Source: Dyadobacter sp. SG02
GTDB taxonomy: Bacteria; Bacteroidota; Bacteroidia; Cytophagales; Spirosomataceae
NCBI RefSeq assembly: GCF_900109045.1
Contig: NZ_FNYL01000002.1
Coordinates: 434,001 to 498,000, forward strand
Length of the DNA: 64,000 nucleotides
Reading direction: 5' to 3'
Shown one piece after another: positions 25,636-34,662 of this stretch. Below the pieces are notes generated by a model. It saw nothing but the letters and a program-made list of their open reading frames with translations. It did not search any database and was not told the DNA's origin. Made by a program: the position numbers and the translations under genes. Numbering within the stretch: the stretch's first letter is position 1; each line of letters starts with the position of its first letter.

Positions 25636-27012
25636 CTATTCGGCCAAACTAATCTCCACAACGCCCGACTTCCCGTTCTCGCCATATTTTCGCATTCCTT
25701 CCGCTCCATCCAGACTGACCAGATTGTATTTCTTCTCTTGGAGTTTAATGGTCTGGTTTTGCTTCACTGCGACGCCGTCCACAACGAGGTAGCTTACCTT
25801 GTTCAGGAACGAGAATTTGCCGGCGCCGGCGAATTTGTTGCTGCTCACATTCACCTTTACATCATTTCCCAAAAAATACAATTCACTATTCTCTGCGGAC
25901 CAGAACAGTTTAGCCGCATAGAATGTACCCGAGGTCGGATCGGCATTCCGTTGGGCGACCGTCCGGACGATTTCGGGCTTGGCCGCAAGTCCCGGGATGC
26001 CGCTGATCGTTATTTGCCGGTTTTTCAATGCATCCGGTAGGCCGGTCGTCAGTTGAGCCGTGTCCAAAGCCAGACTTGCCACCAGTAATCCTCCCAAAGC
26101 GCTTAGATTTTTCATCGGTTCTGAAATTTTAGTTTTTTCAACTATGATGCGATTTTCAGAAATGGTTGCAGTGGGCGGGGGGCTATCCGGGGTCGAAACA
26201 GGCATCGGATATCGTACCGGGAGAATAGCTCTGCCATCGTCGCGCAAGCGTACCTCAGGCCCACCCGCGAGGAAAACGGCGGTAGCGATCGTCAGCACAC
26301 CGGTTTTGACATAGGTAGCATATGAAATACCTGCCGGTTTGAAAACGGGAGCATGTGCTTCGTGTAGCATATGAAATGCGGTATTCCTTTGCGGCAGAAT
26401 GGCGAGGTTGCTCAGCTTGCCGGCAACGAGGCGGTCGATACCACCGAACGGGTAGGGGAGCAATAGCCAGAAAAACGCCCTTTTGCGCTCCTTGCCGTTC
26501 CTGAGCTTGTCATGAAGAAGTTCCCGCACCCGTTTCCGGGCGCGCGACAGATGTGATTTAGAGGTGCCTTCGCTGATATGGAGCAGGGAGGCAATCTGCG
26601 CGTGCGTGAAATTGTCGACGACGTAAAGGTTGAATACAAGCCTGTGATGATCAGGCAGGGAGTTGATCACTTCCAACAGCTCTGCTTCCGAAAAGACGCG
26701 ATCGTCGTGGAACGGGTTTTCGTCCTGAATTTCATGGATAATGGTCTGGTAGGCATGCGCCGCCTCCCATTTTTCCTGTCGTTTCTGCTCACGCAGGTGC
26801 TGTAAGGCCACATTGACGACGATCCGCCGCAGCCATGCCTCGAAAGGCCCCTTGTTTTCAAAGCTGGAAACTTTATCGATCGCGACGAGGAAGGCGTCGT
26901 GCGCGAGGTCTTCGGCCGTCTGCCGGTTTTGCGTATACCGACAGCATACGCCGATCATTTTGGCGATATTCTGTCGGTACGCAGCTTCCCAAAAACTGTC
27001 TGACATATACAT
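25636..27012 (-). CDS. ECF-type sigma factor fused to membrane segment and plug-like C-terminal domain
   Basis: This 458-residue protein begins as a normal ECF sigma factor: sigma-70 region 2 (~15-85, 'MIGVCCRYTQNRQTAEDLAHD') and region 4 (~115-165, 'LPDHHRLVFNLYVVDNFTH', 'EGTSKSHLSRARKRVRELL'). After a basic linker comes a hydrophobic segment (~243-262, 'TYVKTGVLTIATAVFLAGG'), a Pro-rich linker, a second hydrophobic stretch (~303-320), and a C-terminal domain. That domain ends 'VSLDGAEGMRKYGENGKSGVV', the pattern found in TonB-receptor plugs and in C-terminal tails of some M56 proteases. An internal ATG at 26115 (residue 300) starts a signal-peptide-like sequence, so a separate secreted product could also be made. 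No separate anti-sigma gene is adjacent. The sigma part is certain; the function of the tail is inference. Confidence 0.88.
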   Translation of the reverse strand: MYMSDSFWEAAYRQNIAKMIGVCCRYTQNRQTAEDLAHDAFLVAIDKVSSFENKGPFEAWLRRIVVNVALQHLREQKRQEKWEAAHAYQTIIHEIQDENPFHDDRVFSEAELLEVINSLPDHHRLVFNLYVVDNFTHAQIASLLHISEGTSKSHLSRARKRVRELLHDKLRNGKERKRAFFWLLLPYPFGGIDRLVAGKLSNLAILPQRNTAFHMLHEAHAPVFKPAGISYATYVKTGVLTIATAVFLAGGPEVRLRDDGRAILPVRYPMPVSTPDSPPPTATISENRIIVEKTKISEPMKNLSALGGLLVASLALDTAQLTTGLPDALKNRQITISGIPGLAAKPEIVRTVAQRNADPTSGTFYAAKLFWSAENSELYFLGNDVKVNVSSNKFAGAGKFSFLNKVSYLVVDGVAVKQNQTIKLQEKKYNLVSLDGAEGMRKYGENGKSGVVEISLAE

Positions 27013-27090
27013 GATTGAAAACTGTGCCTTTCAATGATGCATTTCTTTCAAATGGTTGCAGTTCAGGCAGACAATTTTTGCGTCGCAGCC

Positions 27091-27462
27091 TTACTTTTTA
27101 GCCTCTCTGACCGCCTTGATCGGGAAGTCACCGTATTGCGATGAAACGATGCCGGTTAATGTATCGCCTTTTTGCGCGAAGCTGTATTTGAAAACACCCG
27201 CCTGGCTCTCGATGGTGAAAATTACTTTGTCCTGATCCACAGTCAGTTCCTTCATTTCCTGCTTTTCAGTGTCGCCCACGTAGCCGGTGGTCTTATTGTC
27301 CTTCTGCTCGAAAGTAAAAAATCCGGATTCGTATTCAGGCGGAACGTCGCTGATCAGGTATTTCCAGGTACCGATAATGTCCGCGGGAAGGATTGCTTTT
27401 GTGGCAGCCAGGGAAACCAAACCCATCGCGATAACCATCAGGAGATAGTATTTTACTTTCAT
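27091..27462 (-). CDS. Small exported lipocalin-like protein of unknown function
   Basis: This 123-residue protein has a signal peptide (YLLMVIAMGLVSLAATKA). The mature part reads 'DIIGTWKYLISDVPPEYES' followed by alternating beta-strand patterns, resembling small exported lipocalin-like or DUF-type Bacteroidota proteins that begin with a GTW motif. It lies 78 bases upstream of the sigma-fusion gene on the same strand and could be co-transcribed with it. Function unknown. Confidence 0.75.
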   Translation of the reverse strand: MKVKYYLLMVIAMGLVSLAATKAILPADIIGTWKYLISDVPPEYESGFFTFEQKDNKTTGYVGDTEKQEMKELTVDQDKVIFTIESQAGVFKYSFAQKGDTLTGIVSSQYGDFPIKAVREAKK

Positions 27463-27567
27463 GTTGCGTCAGAAGTTTAAAGTTTGAAACCGTTGATATT
27501 CGATCTAAAATAAAAATAAATCCTGGTTTTGTTAGAAGATATTTAGATGATAGATTTTTCAAAATAT

Positions 27568-27575
27568 TAGTTTTG
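27568..27575 (+). promoter_or_regulatory. Candidate -7 element for the thioredoxin-fold gene
   Basis: TAGTTTTG matches TAnnTTTG and lies 27 bases before the ATG at 27603. A second, imperfect pair (TTTG 27528-27531, then TAGATTTT 27551-27558, 19-base spacer) lies just upstream. Confidence 0.45.
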
Positions 27576-27602
27576 TTAAAAGTCACCACTCAGATACCGT
27601 CC

Positions 27603-28781
27603 ATGAAAAAACCTCTCTACCTGATACTTCTGATTTTTTGCGCCACTATTTGCCGCGCCCAGAGCATTGCGTTTACGACCACTTCCTGGGACGAAGCCGT
27701 TCAGAATGCCGGGAAAAGCGGAAAGCAAATCTTCGTGTATGCGCAGACAAAATCCTGCCGCTTTTGCCGGCAAATGGAAAAGGAGGTTTTTACAGACAAG
27801 AATGTAGTCGATTATTATAATGCGAATTTTATCAACTATAAAATTGACATCGAGGATGGAGGCGCAGGGGAGGCTTTGTCGAAACAGCACGGCATCGTGG
27901 GTTTTCCTACTTATTTGTATTTTGATAAAAAGGGGGAAAAGCTTCACCAAAGTTCAGGTTTCAAGCCCGCAGACGATTTCATCCGGGATGGCCGGAATGC
28001 ATCCGATCCCCATACTGCACTCTTTTCGATGCTCGCCACATATAACGGGGGTGAGAAGTCGCCGGAACTGCTTTTTAATCTGAGCAAGGCGCTAAAATAT
28101 TATATGGTTGATAATAATCCGAAAGAAAAAGTAACAGACGAATATCTAAGCACGCAACCAGCCAATGCACTGGGATCGGAAAAGAATTTAAGGTTTATTT
28201 TTGAAACCGACCTTGATTTTAAATCGACTGCAACCCAATATCTGCTGCAAAATCAGGAAAAATTTATTCCGCTGTTTGGCAAACCCGAAGTCGAAAAACG
28301 AGCACAGAGGATTATGACTGGTACGGCCGGTATCGCTGGCCGGCAGAACGACCTGATATTGATGAGTGGTCTGAGAAAAGTCGCAGCCGGTAACTTTGCC
28401 GATAGTATTAAAATGCTGTCGCTCGTGCAAATTTACTTTTATGGCGGGCGGGAGGACTGGCTCAACTACGCCAAATCAACTTTGAAATACGGAAATACCA
28501 TCGGTGCGGCGGATTGGCAAACCATGTATGAAACCGGCGCCTACCTGAATTATTTTGCAAAGGATCGGGAAACATTGTCAATAGGTGCCGAGATCATGAG
28601 TAAGGTGGTGAATTTGAATAGAACCTATGATCACCTGCGTATTTATGCACAACTCCAAAAGAAAGCAGGTAATAAAGAGCTGGCGCTAAAAGCGGCGGAG
28701 GCGGCATTGCAAATATCCAATGAGAAGGGGGAAAGCGGCGATGAGGCGCGGGAATTGATTGAGGAGTTAACGAAAAAGTAA
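27603..28781 (+). CDS. Exported thioredoxin-fold protein (CRFC motif)
   Basis: This 392-residue protein has a signal peptide (LYLILLIFCATICRAQ) followed by a thioredoxin fold. The active-site-like motif C52-RF-C55 sits in 'YAQTKSCRFCRQMEKEVF', and the cis-Pro strand in 'HGIVGFPTYLYFDKKGEKL'. The first ~130 residues match DsbD-gamma/thioredoxin_7-like proteins. The rest is helical and ends in a TPR-like repeat ('YDHLRIYAQLQKKAGNKEL'). It probably acts in periplasmic thiol chemistry with an unknown partner. ATG 27603 is chosen over the upstream frame extension because it begins the signal peptide. The gene is more AT-rich than its surroundings. Confidence 0.88.
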   Translation: MKKPLYLILLIFCATICRAQSIAFTTTSWDEAVQNAGKSGKQIFVYAQTKSCRFCRQMEKEVFTDKNVVDYYNANFINYKIDIEDGGAGEALSKQHGIVGFPTYLYFDKKGEKLHQSSGFKPADDFIRDGRNASDPHTALFSMLATYNGGEKSPELLFNLSKALKYYMVDNNPKEKVTDEYLSTQPANALGSEKNLRFIFETDLDFKSTATQYLLQNQEKFIPLFGKPEVEKRAQRIMTGTAGIAGRQNDLILMSGLRKVAAGNFADSIKMLSLVQIYFYGGREDWLNYAKSTLKYGNTIGAADWQTMYETGAYLNYFAKDRETLSIGAEIMSKVVNLNRTYDHLRIYAQLQKKAGNKELALKAAEAALQISNEKGESGDEARELIEELTKK

Positions 28782-28803
28782 AACCCATTAAACCGCAAAA
28801 AAG

Positions 28804-28840
28804 GCCGGAGCGCCCCATAGCTAATCGCTGTGGGGCGCTC
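28804..28840 (+). terminator. Terminator after the thioredoxin-fold gene
   Basis: The stem GAGCGCCCCA (28808-28817) pairs perfectly with TGGGGCGCTC (28831-28840), and inner bases extend the pairing. It lies 27 bases after the stop; a short T-rich run follows. Confidence 0.75.
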
Positions 28841-29134
28841 TGCTTTGTTATACCCTAGTTGTATCGCGGACACAAAATGATAGCGGCCCAATGTCGAAAC
28901 AGGTGATCGTAATCATCGCGATCATTGACGTTCGTCATTTCAATCCGGTGATGTATCGTAATAAATTTAACAGGTTAATTGCTTCTGAAAAAGCTGCTTA
29001 CCTCTCTCAACCTATTTCATTATTACTGATAGTTCCGCAAACGTCATTGTGGTAATAATGAATATCAAACTATTTCTATTTCAAAGAAAACCTCGTGGGA
29101 TACATTGTTCCACGATTAAATCCTCCTGTCAATT
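28841..29134 (+). other. Non-coding stretch before the CotH gene
   Basis: This 294-base AT-rich region holds no supported gene. A small inverted repeat (TCGTGG with CCACGA, around 29092-29116) lies in the likely leader of the CotH gene. No clear TAnnTTTG promoter was found. Confidence 0.4.
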
Positions 29135-32100
29135 ATGAAAAAAGTTTATTGTCAAACCATGCTATGGGTTGTGCTTTCCTGTGCTTGTTATGCTCAGGAA
29201 TTTACGTCGAATCTCCCCATTGTGATCATCAATACCATTGGCGAGCCGATTAATGACGAGCCCGGCGTGGTCGTCAATTTTGCCATCATCAACAATGCAG
29301 GTAATGTTAACCGCAGCACCGATCCACCCAATGAATACAAAGGGAAAGCAAAGGCCGAGTTTCGGGGGTGTACTTCGCAAAACTTCCCCAAAAAGTCGTT
29401 CGGCGTGGAGTTGCGCGATTCGGTGAATACGGCCAGCGATATCAACGTCGGTTTGTTCGGTTTTCCGGCCGAGGCCGACTGGGTTCTCAATGCCTCGTAC
29501 ACCGATAAATCGTTTATCCGTGAAGCGCTGCCATTTTATATGTCCAATCTCGCCGGCGACTACGCGTCGAGGACGAAATATGTGGAGGTGGTACTCGACG
29601 GCGTTTACCAGGGCATTTATGTTTTTCAGGAAAAAATCAAACGCAACGCGGGACGCGTCAACATCAAAAAGATGGATCCCGTGGACCTGGCACTTCCCAA
29701 GATGAGCGGGGGATATATTCTCAAAATCGACAAGGCCTGTGGTGATGAAGTGGCCCACTGGAATACCGCTTATGACAGTCCGGGTGGTTTGGCCGGAAGG
29801 AAATACGGCTGGGGCATCGATTATCCCAAACCGGACAACCTTCAACCGCAGCAGCTCGCCTACATCAAAGACTATATCACCCAATTCGAAGACGTGGTTC
29901 AGGGCAGTTCTGCCTGCGATTCGGTGAACGGGTACAATAAATACATCGTCGAGTCCTCGTTTATCGATTACATCCTGTTTCAGGAGATGGCCAGTAATGC
30001 CGATGCTTACCGGTTCAGTACGTTTTTTTCCAAAGACCGCGACGGCAAACTCCGGGCAGGGCCGATCTGGGATTTCGGTCTCGCATTTGGCTTTTTGACC
30101 AACCCGCTCGCCGGTTATGCCCAAAACTACCAGGGATGGCGCTACAATGCGCCGGGCGATGCTTCTTTTCCTGTCCCGTTTTTCTGGGAAAAGTTGCTAA
30201 AATGCGCCAAGTTCCGTCAAAAACTGGTTACCCGGTACCAGGAGCTTCGCGCCGGTGCATTGAAAACGGGAGACCTGACCGCATTTATCGACGCACAATT
30301 TGCTACGCTGAATCAGGACGGGGGAGGGGCTTATCAACGGAATTTTCAAAAATGGCCCATTCTGACAACGCAGGTCTGGACGGACGTGCCGTCGTTCGTA
30401 GGCGGTTCGCTCGAAGCCGAAAGGGATTACCTGAAAACCTGGCTGACGAACCGGCTGGCATGGATGGACGCGAATATCGCTTCCATTCACCCCGGAGAGG
30501 TGGTAGCACCGGCTTGTGATTTCAATGTGACTGCGAGCCCGTCCACCGGCACGCCATCCTGCTCGGGGGCCATGAGCCTCACCGCCGAATGCACGGGTGC
30601 GGATTGTTCCGGCGTAGGTTATCAATGGAGCGGCAATGGTATCGACTTAGCCGGTAAATCGGTGAACCTGAACGCGCCCGGCAGTAACGGGCCCTATACC
30701 TACACGGTCACCGCATCCCGAAACGGATGTGCCAACAAAAACGTCACGGGGTCCATTACGGTGTCCAACTGCCAGCCGCCCGTCGTGACCTCGCAGCCGT
30801 ACAGCCTTTGCCTGGAATCGGAGAATTCGGATGGCAACGGGCCTGTTACCGGCGATCCCAATGCCTCGGCAGGCAAAACCAGGGGCGCCCAGGACAACTA
30901 CAATCACTATGTCGATTACCCTGTGAATGGGGTAGGTTCGGCGGGCGTGTATCAGATGAAACTGCGGTATTACGCCGTTAGTACCGCGTTCGTAAGTATA
31001 TCCGTAAATGGGAACGTGGTAGCGGCTTCGGTTGCCCTTCCGGCCACGCATACCTGGAACATTGTTTCGAGAGAGGAAACGATTCCGGTGACGCTGGGAG
31101 CGGGGAACAATACCGTGCGCATACAGGGGTTGCCGGGTGCCACCGCGCGGCAGGACCGCATTTGCGTCACCGGAACGGGTGGCGGCACCCAAACCCCGGC
31201 AGTGACCTGCAATTTCGCCATCAGCCCCACCGCCGACCGGCAATCCTATACACCGCAGCAAGCCATGTCCTTCAATGCAGGCTGCACCGGTGCCGATTGC
31301 GGCGGGACCAGTTTTGCCTGGACCGGTAATGGAGCCAATGCCTCGGGCTCGTCCGCGAACATCAACGCGCCCGCGTCCCCGGGCGACTACACATACGTGC
31401 TCACGGCCTCGCGTACCGGGTGTGCGGATAAGACGGCCAACCTGGCAGTCCATGTCGCTGAAACCCCTCCAACCTGCAATTTCAACGTTACCGCGAGTCC
31501 GTCCACCGGCACGCCGTCGTGCTCGGCAGCAATGAGCCTCACTGCCGACTGCACCGGTGCGGATTGCCAAGGCGTTGGATATCAATGGAGCGGCAATGGC
31601 GTTAACCTGTCGGGTAAGTCGGTGAATCTGAATGCGCCGGGCAGCAACGGGCCATACACTTACACGGTTACTGCATCGCGCAATGGTTGTTCCAACAAAA
31701 CCGCTACGGCGTCCATTACCGTTTCGGGCTGCCAGCCGCCCGTCGTGACGTCGCAGTCGTTCAGTCTCTGCCTGGAAGCCGAGCATTCGAACGGCAATGG
31801 ACCGGTTACCGACGATCCCAATGCCTCAGGGGGAAAAACAAGGGGGGACCAGAACAATTACAACCACTACGTCGATTACGCTGTGAACGGCGTAGGTTCG
31901 GCAGGTGTGTTCCAGCTAAAATTGCGCTATTATGCCAACAGCGCGGCTTCGGTGAGTATCTCGGTCAACGGCAATGTGGTGAGCGCTTCCGAGCCATTGC
32001 CCGCTACGTTTTCCTGGAATATCGTTTGGCGGGAGCAGACGATTAATGTCGCGTTGGGAGCGGGCAATAATACGGTACGGATACAGGGCCTGCCGGGTAC

Positions 32101-33154
32101 CAGCGTTCGCCAGGACCGCATCTGCGTCACGGGAAGCGGTACCCAAACCCCGACTACGACAGGTGAGACCCCGCCGGCTTGTAATTTTAATGTTACCGCG
32201 GGCCCGTCAACCGGCACGCCTGCCTGCTCGGCTGCGATAACCCTCACCGCCGACTGTACCGGAGCGGATTGTTCGGGCGTGGGTTACCAATGGAGCGGAA
32301 ACGGCATTAACCTGTCGGGCAAATCGGTAAATCTGAATGCGCCCGGCAGCAACGGATCATTTACTTATACGGTAACCGCCTCACGTAACGGTTGTTCCAA
32401 TAAAACCGCTACGGCATCCATTACCGTAGCCAACTGCCAGCCTCCCGTTGTAACGCCTGGACAGGCATTGAACCTGTGCCTGGAATCCGAGAACTCGGAC
32501 GGTAACGGGCCCGTCACGGGCGACCCTAATGCCTCAGGGGGGAAAACAAGGGGGGAACAGAACAATTACAATCACTACGTCGACTATGCCGTGAATGGCG
32601 TAGGCTCGGCGGGCGTGTATCAGTTGACACTGCGGTATTATGCGGCGGGTAACGCCATGGTGAGTATTTCGGTGAACGGGAACATGGTCATGCCTTCTGT
32701 AACCCTGCCCGCTACGCATACCTGGAACATCGTGTCAAGGGAGGAAACGATCGCCATTGCACTGGGCGCAGGCAATAATACCGTCCGAATCCAGGGCTTG
32801 TCGGGGCATAGCTTGCGGCAGGACAAGATTTGTGTGACGGGAGGAGCGTCCGGCAGTGCGAGGCTCGCGGTGGTGGAAGACGCAACTGCCGACTGTCCGG
32901 TGATTCAGGCGGTAAATGTGTTCCCGAACCCGGCGGTATCGACGTTCGTGGTCAGCTTCACCCACACACGTACGGGCGAGAGCACGCTCACAGTCGTGGA
33001 TATGCGCGGGAAAGTCTGGCACGATCAAATCATCAAAGGGCATGGCATTCATCACGAGACGGTCCGGTTGCACGGGGCGCCCGCGGGAATTTACCTTTTG
33101 AAGATCAGTCAGGGCGACCGGGCTGAAATGAAGAAGGTGCTCATTACCAATTAA
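29135..33154 (+). CDS. CotH-kinase surface protein with Ig-like and CBM6-like modules and T9SS tail
   Basis: This 1339-residue protein is exported through a signal peptide (to ~residue 20). Residues ~25-450 form a CotH kinase-like domain, an atypical protein-kinase fold first known from spore-coat CotH; 'GPIWDFGLAFGFL' carries the metal-binding Asp313. Four Ig-like modules follow, each with 'CTGADC' and 'YTYTV.ASR.GC' elements. Three of them are followed by CBM6/35-like modules ('LCLESENSDGNGPVTGDPN', 'NYNHYVDY', 'GAGNNTVRIQGL', 'RQDRICVTG'). The end 'NVFPNPAVSTFVVSF' to 'LLKISQGDRAEMKKVLITN' is a type A T9SS sorting domain, so the protein is secreted and probably anchored to the surface. The modules probably hold polysaccharide. 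The substrate of the CotH domain is unknown. Confidence 0.93.
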   Translation: MKKVYCQTMLWVVLSCACYAQEFTSNLPIVIINTIGEPINDEPGVVVNFAIINNAGNVNRSTDPPNEYKGKAKAEFRGCTSQNFPKKSFGVELRDSVNTASDINVGLFGFPAEADWVLNASYTDKSFIREALPFYMSNLAGDYASRTKYVEVVLDGVYQGIYVFQEKIKRNAGRVNIKKMDPVDLALPKMSGGYILKIDKACGDEVAHWNTAYDSPGGLAGRKYGWGIDYPKPDNLQPQQLAYIKDYITQFEDVVQGSSACDSVNGYNKYIVESSFIDYILFQEMASNADAYRFSTFFSKDRDGKLRAGPIWDFGLAFGFLTNPLAGYAQNYQGWRYNAPGDASFPVPFFWEKLLKCAKFRQKLVTRYQELRAGALKTGDLTAFIDAQFATLNQDGGGAYQRNFQKWPILTTQVWTDVPSFVGGSLEAERDYLKTWLTNRLAWMDANIASIHPGEVVAPACDFNVTASPSTGTPSCSGAMSLTAECTGADCSGVGYQWSGNGIDLAGKSVNLNAPGSNGPYTYTVTASRNGCANKNVTGSITVSNCQPPVVTSQPYSLCLESENSDGNGPVTGDPNASAGKTRGAQDNYNHYVDYPVNGVGSAGVYQMKLRYYAVSTAFVSISVNGNVVAASVALPATHTWNIVSREETIPVTLGAGNNTVRIQGLPGATARQDRICVTGTGGGTQTPAVTCNFAISPTADRQSYTPQQAMSFNAGCTGADCGGTSFAWTGNGANASGSSANINAPASPGDYTYVLTASRTGCADKTANLAVHVAETPPTCNFNVTASPSTGTPSCSAAMSLTADCTGADCQGVGYQWSGNGVNLSGKSVNLNAPGSNGPYTYTVTASRNGCSNKTATASITVSGCQPPVVTSQSFSLCLEAEHSNGNGPVTDDPNASGGKTRGDQNNYNHYVDYAVNGVGSAGVFQLKLRYYANSAASVSISVNGNVVSASEPLPATFSWNIVWREQTINVALGAGNNTVRIQGLPGTSVRQDRICVTGSGTQTPTTTGETPPACNFNVTAGPSTGTPACSAAITLTADCTGADCSGVGYQWSGNGINLSGKSVNLNAPGSNGSFTYTVTASRNGCSNKTATASITVANCQPPVVTPGQALNLCLESENSDGNGPVTGDPNASGGKTRGEQNNYNHYVDYAVNGVGSAGVYQLTLRYYAAGNAMVSISVNGNMVMPSVTLPATHTWNIVSREETIAIALGAGNNTVRIQGLSGHSLRQDKICVTGGASGSARLAVVEDATADCPVIQAVNVFPNPAVSTFVVSFTHTRTGESTLTVVDMRGKVWHDQIIKGHGIHHETVRLHGAPAGIYLLKISQGDRAEMKKVLITN
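30515..32860 (+). repeat. Intragenic repeats encoding Ig-like plus CBM6-like modules
   Basis: Three long units of about 670-690 bases (from ~30515, ~31474 and ~32178) encode an Ig-like and a CBM6-like module each, and a fourth Ig-like module alone starts at ~31207. Long stretches are nearly identical at DNA level, which shows recent duplication or gene conversion and would allow copy-number change by recombination. Confidence 0.85.
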
Positions 33155-33252
33155 GTATATAGTTTCATGTGGCTGTGGGATTGGTCCGGCCGCTCCCGGG
33201 CGATGGTTCGGACCAATCCTGCAATTATGGAAGAACCCTTATCTGCACGATC

Positions 33253-33624
33253 ATGAGCGCTATATCGAACGGGGAAAACGGGAAAAATACGGTGGAAAAA
33301 GTACGCGTATTGCTTTTCGAACTGGATTACCTGAAACAGGAGAATATCAACCTGAAAAACGGCCTTTCCAGGGCTTTGCAGGGTAAGTTGGCTGGCAATT
33401 TCGTCGAAAAGGCCGAAGAATTTCAGCAAATGTTCATCAATAAGGACCAGGTGATCGATCTGTTCCGGCACGAAGTGTCGACACTTATGGTTGAGACGCC
33501 CCCTGAGGCCAGGAACGGGAAGTTTTCCGAAAAGGTCGTGGAAATGCAGCAGGAAATCGAAGTACTGATCGCCTGCTTTTGGGATATGAAAACCGCATTC
33601 GAAAAATACCTTTCGGAGATTTAG
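33253..33624 (+). CDS. Small coiled-coil protein of unknown function
   Basis: This 123-residue, highly charged, helical protein has heptad-like stretches ('KVRVLLFELDYLKQENINL', 'MQQEIEVLIACFWDMKTAF'). No signal peptide is present, so it is probably cytoplasmic. The open frame runs further upstream, but ATG 33253 starts the plausible protein. It ends 10 bases from the convergent response-regulator gene. I do not recognise a family. Confidence 0.7.
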   Translation: MSAISNGENGKNTVEKVRVLLFELDYLKQENINLKNGLSRALQGKLAGNFVEKAEEFQQMFINKDQVIDLFRHEVSTLMVETPPEARNGKFSEKVVEMQQEIEVLIACFWDMKTAFEKYLSEI

Positions 33625-33634
33625 CCTGCCGCAT

Positions 33635-34651
33635 TTAATTGTGCATGGTCACCAGCTTTCTGTAATTGAGAATATAGATCTGGCTTCCCACCAGACTGAT
33701 CAGGTTCTCATTTTTGAAATCACTCAACGTCCTGATCAGCGATTCTTTGGCCACGCCTGCAATGGACGCCAGATTATCCCGGGAGAAGTCTATGAAGTAG
33801 CCCTCTTTCTTCTCTTTGTTATATTTTTCGTTGATCGTGACCAGCGTATCGGCTACTTTTTTGCGGAGGGAATTATAAGCTGTGGCCAACAGCTTATTTT
33901 CCCGCTCATTGATATTTTCCGCCAGCATTTCAATGAATTTTTTCATTATCGACGGATTATACCGAAGCACTTCTTCGAATTCAGCCCGCGGGATAACGGC
34001 GAGTTCGGCGTCCTCCAATGCTTCGGCGCATTCCCGGTAATTTACATTTTCAAGGATAGGGGTGTAGCCGAGGAAGTCGCCTTCGCTGTACAGGCCCACG
34101 ATGAGCTCTTTTCCGTCTTCGTTTTTCCTGAAAGTTTTCACCTTCCCTTTGCTGATGTAATAAAGCCGGGCCGGGTGATTGCCTTCGGTATAGATCATCT
34201 GTTTCTTTTTATAGTGGTTTAAATTCCTCTTTTCCTTAAACCTGTCGAGGCAGATTTCACTGGCCGGGAGGTCGGCAAATTGCGTATTCTTTTTCAACCG
34301 CCTTTCCACCGCATTCAGCAGTTCGGAGCCATCGAAAGGTTTGGTAATGTAATCGTCGGCGCCCAGGTCCATACCTTTCCGTATCTCGGCCCGCTCCGAC
34401 CGGGCGGTCAGGAAGATGAACGGCACATTCCGGAGCGTGGTGTTTTTCTGCACCAGGTGCAATACGCCGTAGCCGTCGAGCTCCGGCATTGTAATATCGC
34501 AGATGATCAGGTCGGGGATTTGTTCAAGGGCCAGTGCGATGCCGCTTTTGCCATTATCGGCCGTCAGGACGGTGTAATTGGCCATTTCCATGATCTCCGC
34601 CATATTTTCGCGGATCTCCGCATGATCTTCGATGAGCAGTATTTTTTGCAT
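33635..34651 (-). CDS. Response regulator with Crp/Fnr-type output (REC-cNMP-HTH)
   Basis: This 338-residue protein has an N-terminal receiver domain (1-120) with phosphoacceptor Asp52 ('LIICDITMPELDGYG') and Lys in 'DDYITKPFDGSEL'. A cyclic-nucleotide-binding-like domain follows (~145-260, 'MIYTEGNHPARLYYISKGK', 'YSEGDFLGYTPIL'), then a winged HTH (~275-335, 'RDNLASIAGVAKESLIRTL'). Phosphorylation probably controls a Crp-like DNA-binding module. The cognate kinase gene lies 11 bases upstream on the same strand, giving a two-component operon. REC-Crp fusions of this kind are known in Cytophagales. Target genes are unknown. Confidence 0.93.
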   Translation of the reverse strand: MQKILLIEDHAEIRENMAEIMEMANYTVLTADNGKSGIALALEQIPDLIICDITMPELDGYGVLHLVQKNTTLRNVPFIFLTARSERAEIRKGMDLGADDYITKPFDGSELLNAVERRLKKNTQFADLPASEICLDRFKEKRNLNHYKKKQMIYTEGNHPARLYYISKGKVKTFRKNEDGKELIVGLYSEGDFLGYTPILENVNYRECAEALEDAELAVIPRAEFEEVLRYNPSIMKKFIEMLAENINERENKLLATAYNSLRKKVADTLVTINEKYNKEKKEGYFIDFSRDNLASIAGVAKESLIRTLSDFKNENLISLVGSQIYILNYRKLVTMHN

Positions 34652-34662
34652 AGCGAGTGTAG

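Noticed and set aside
30515-32860. Mobile repeat or CRISPR-like array
   Set aside because: Repeats are about 670 bases, in frame and encode Ig-like/CBM6-like modules, so they are protein repeats.
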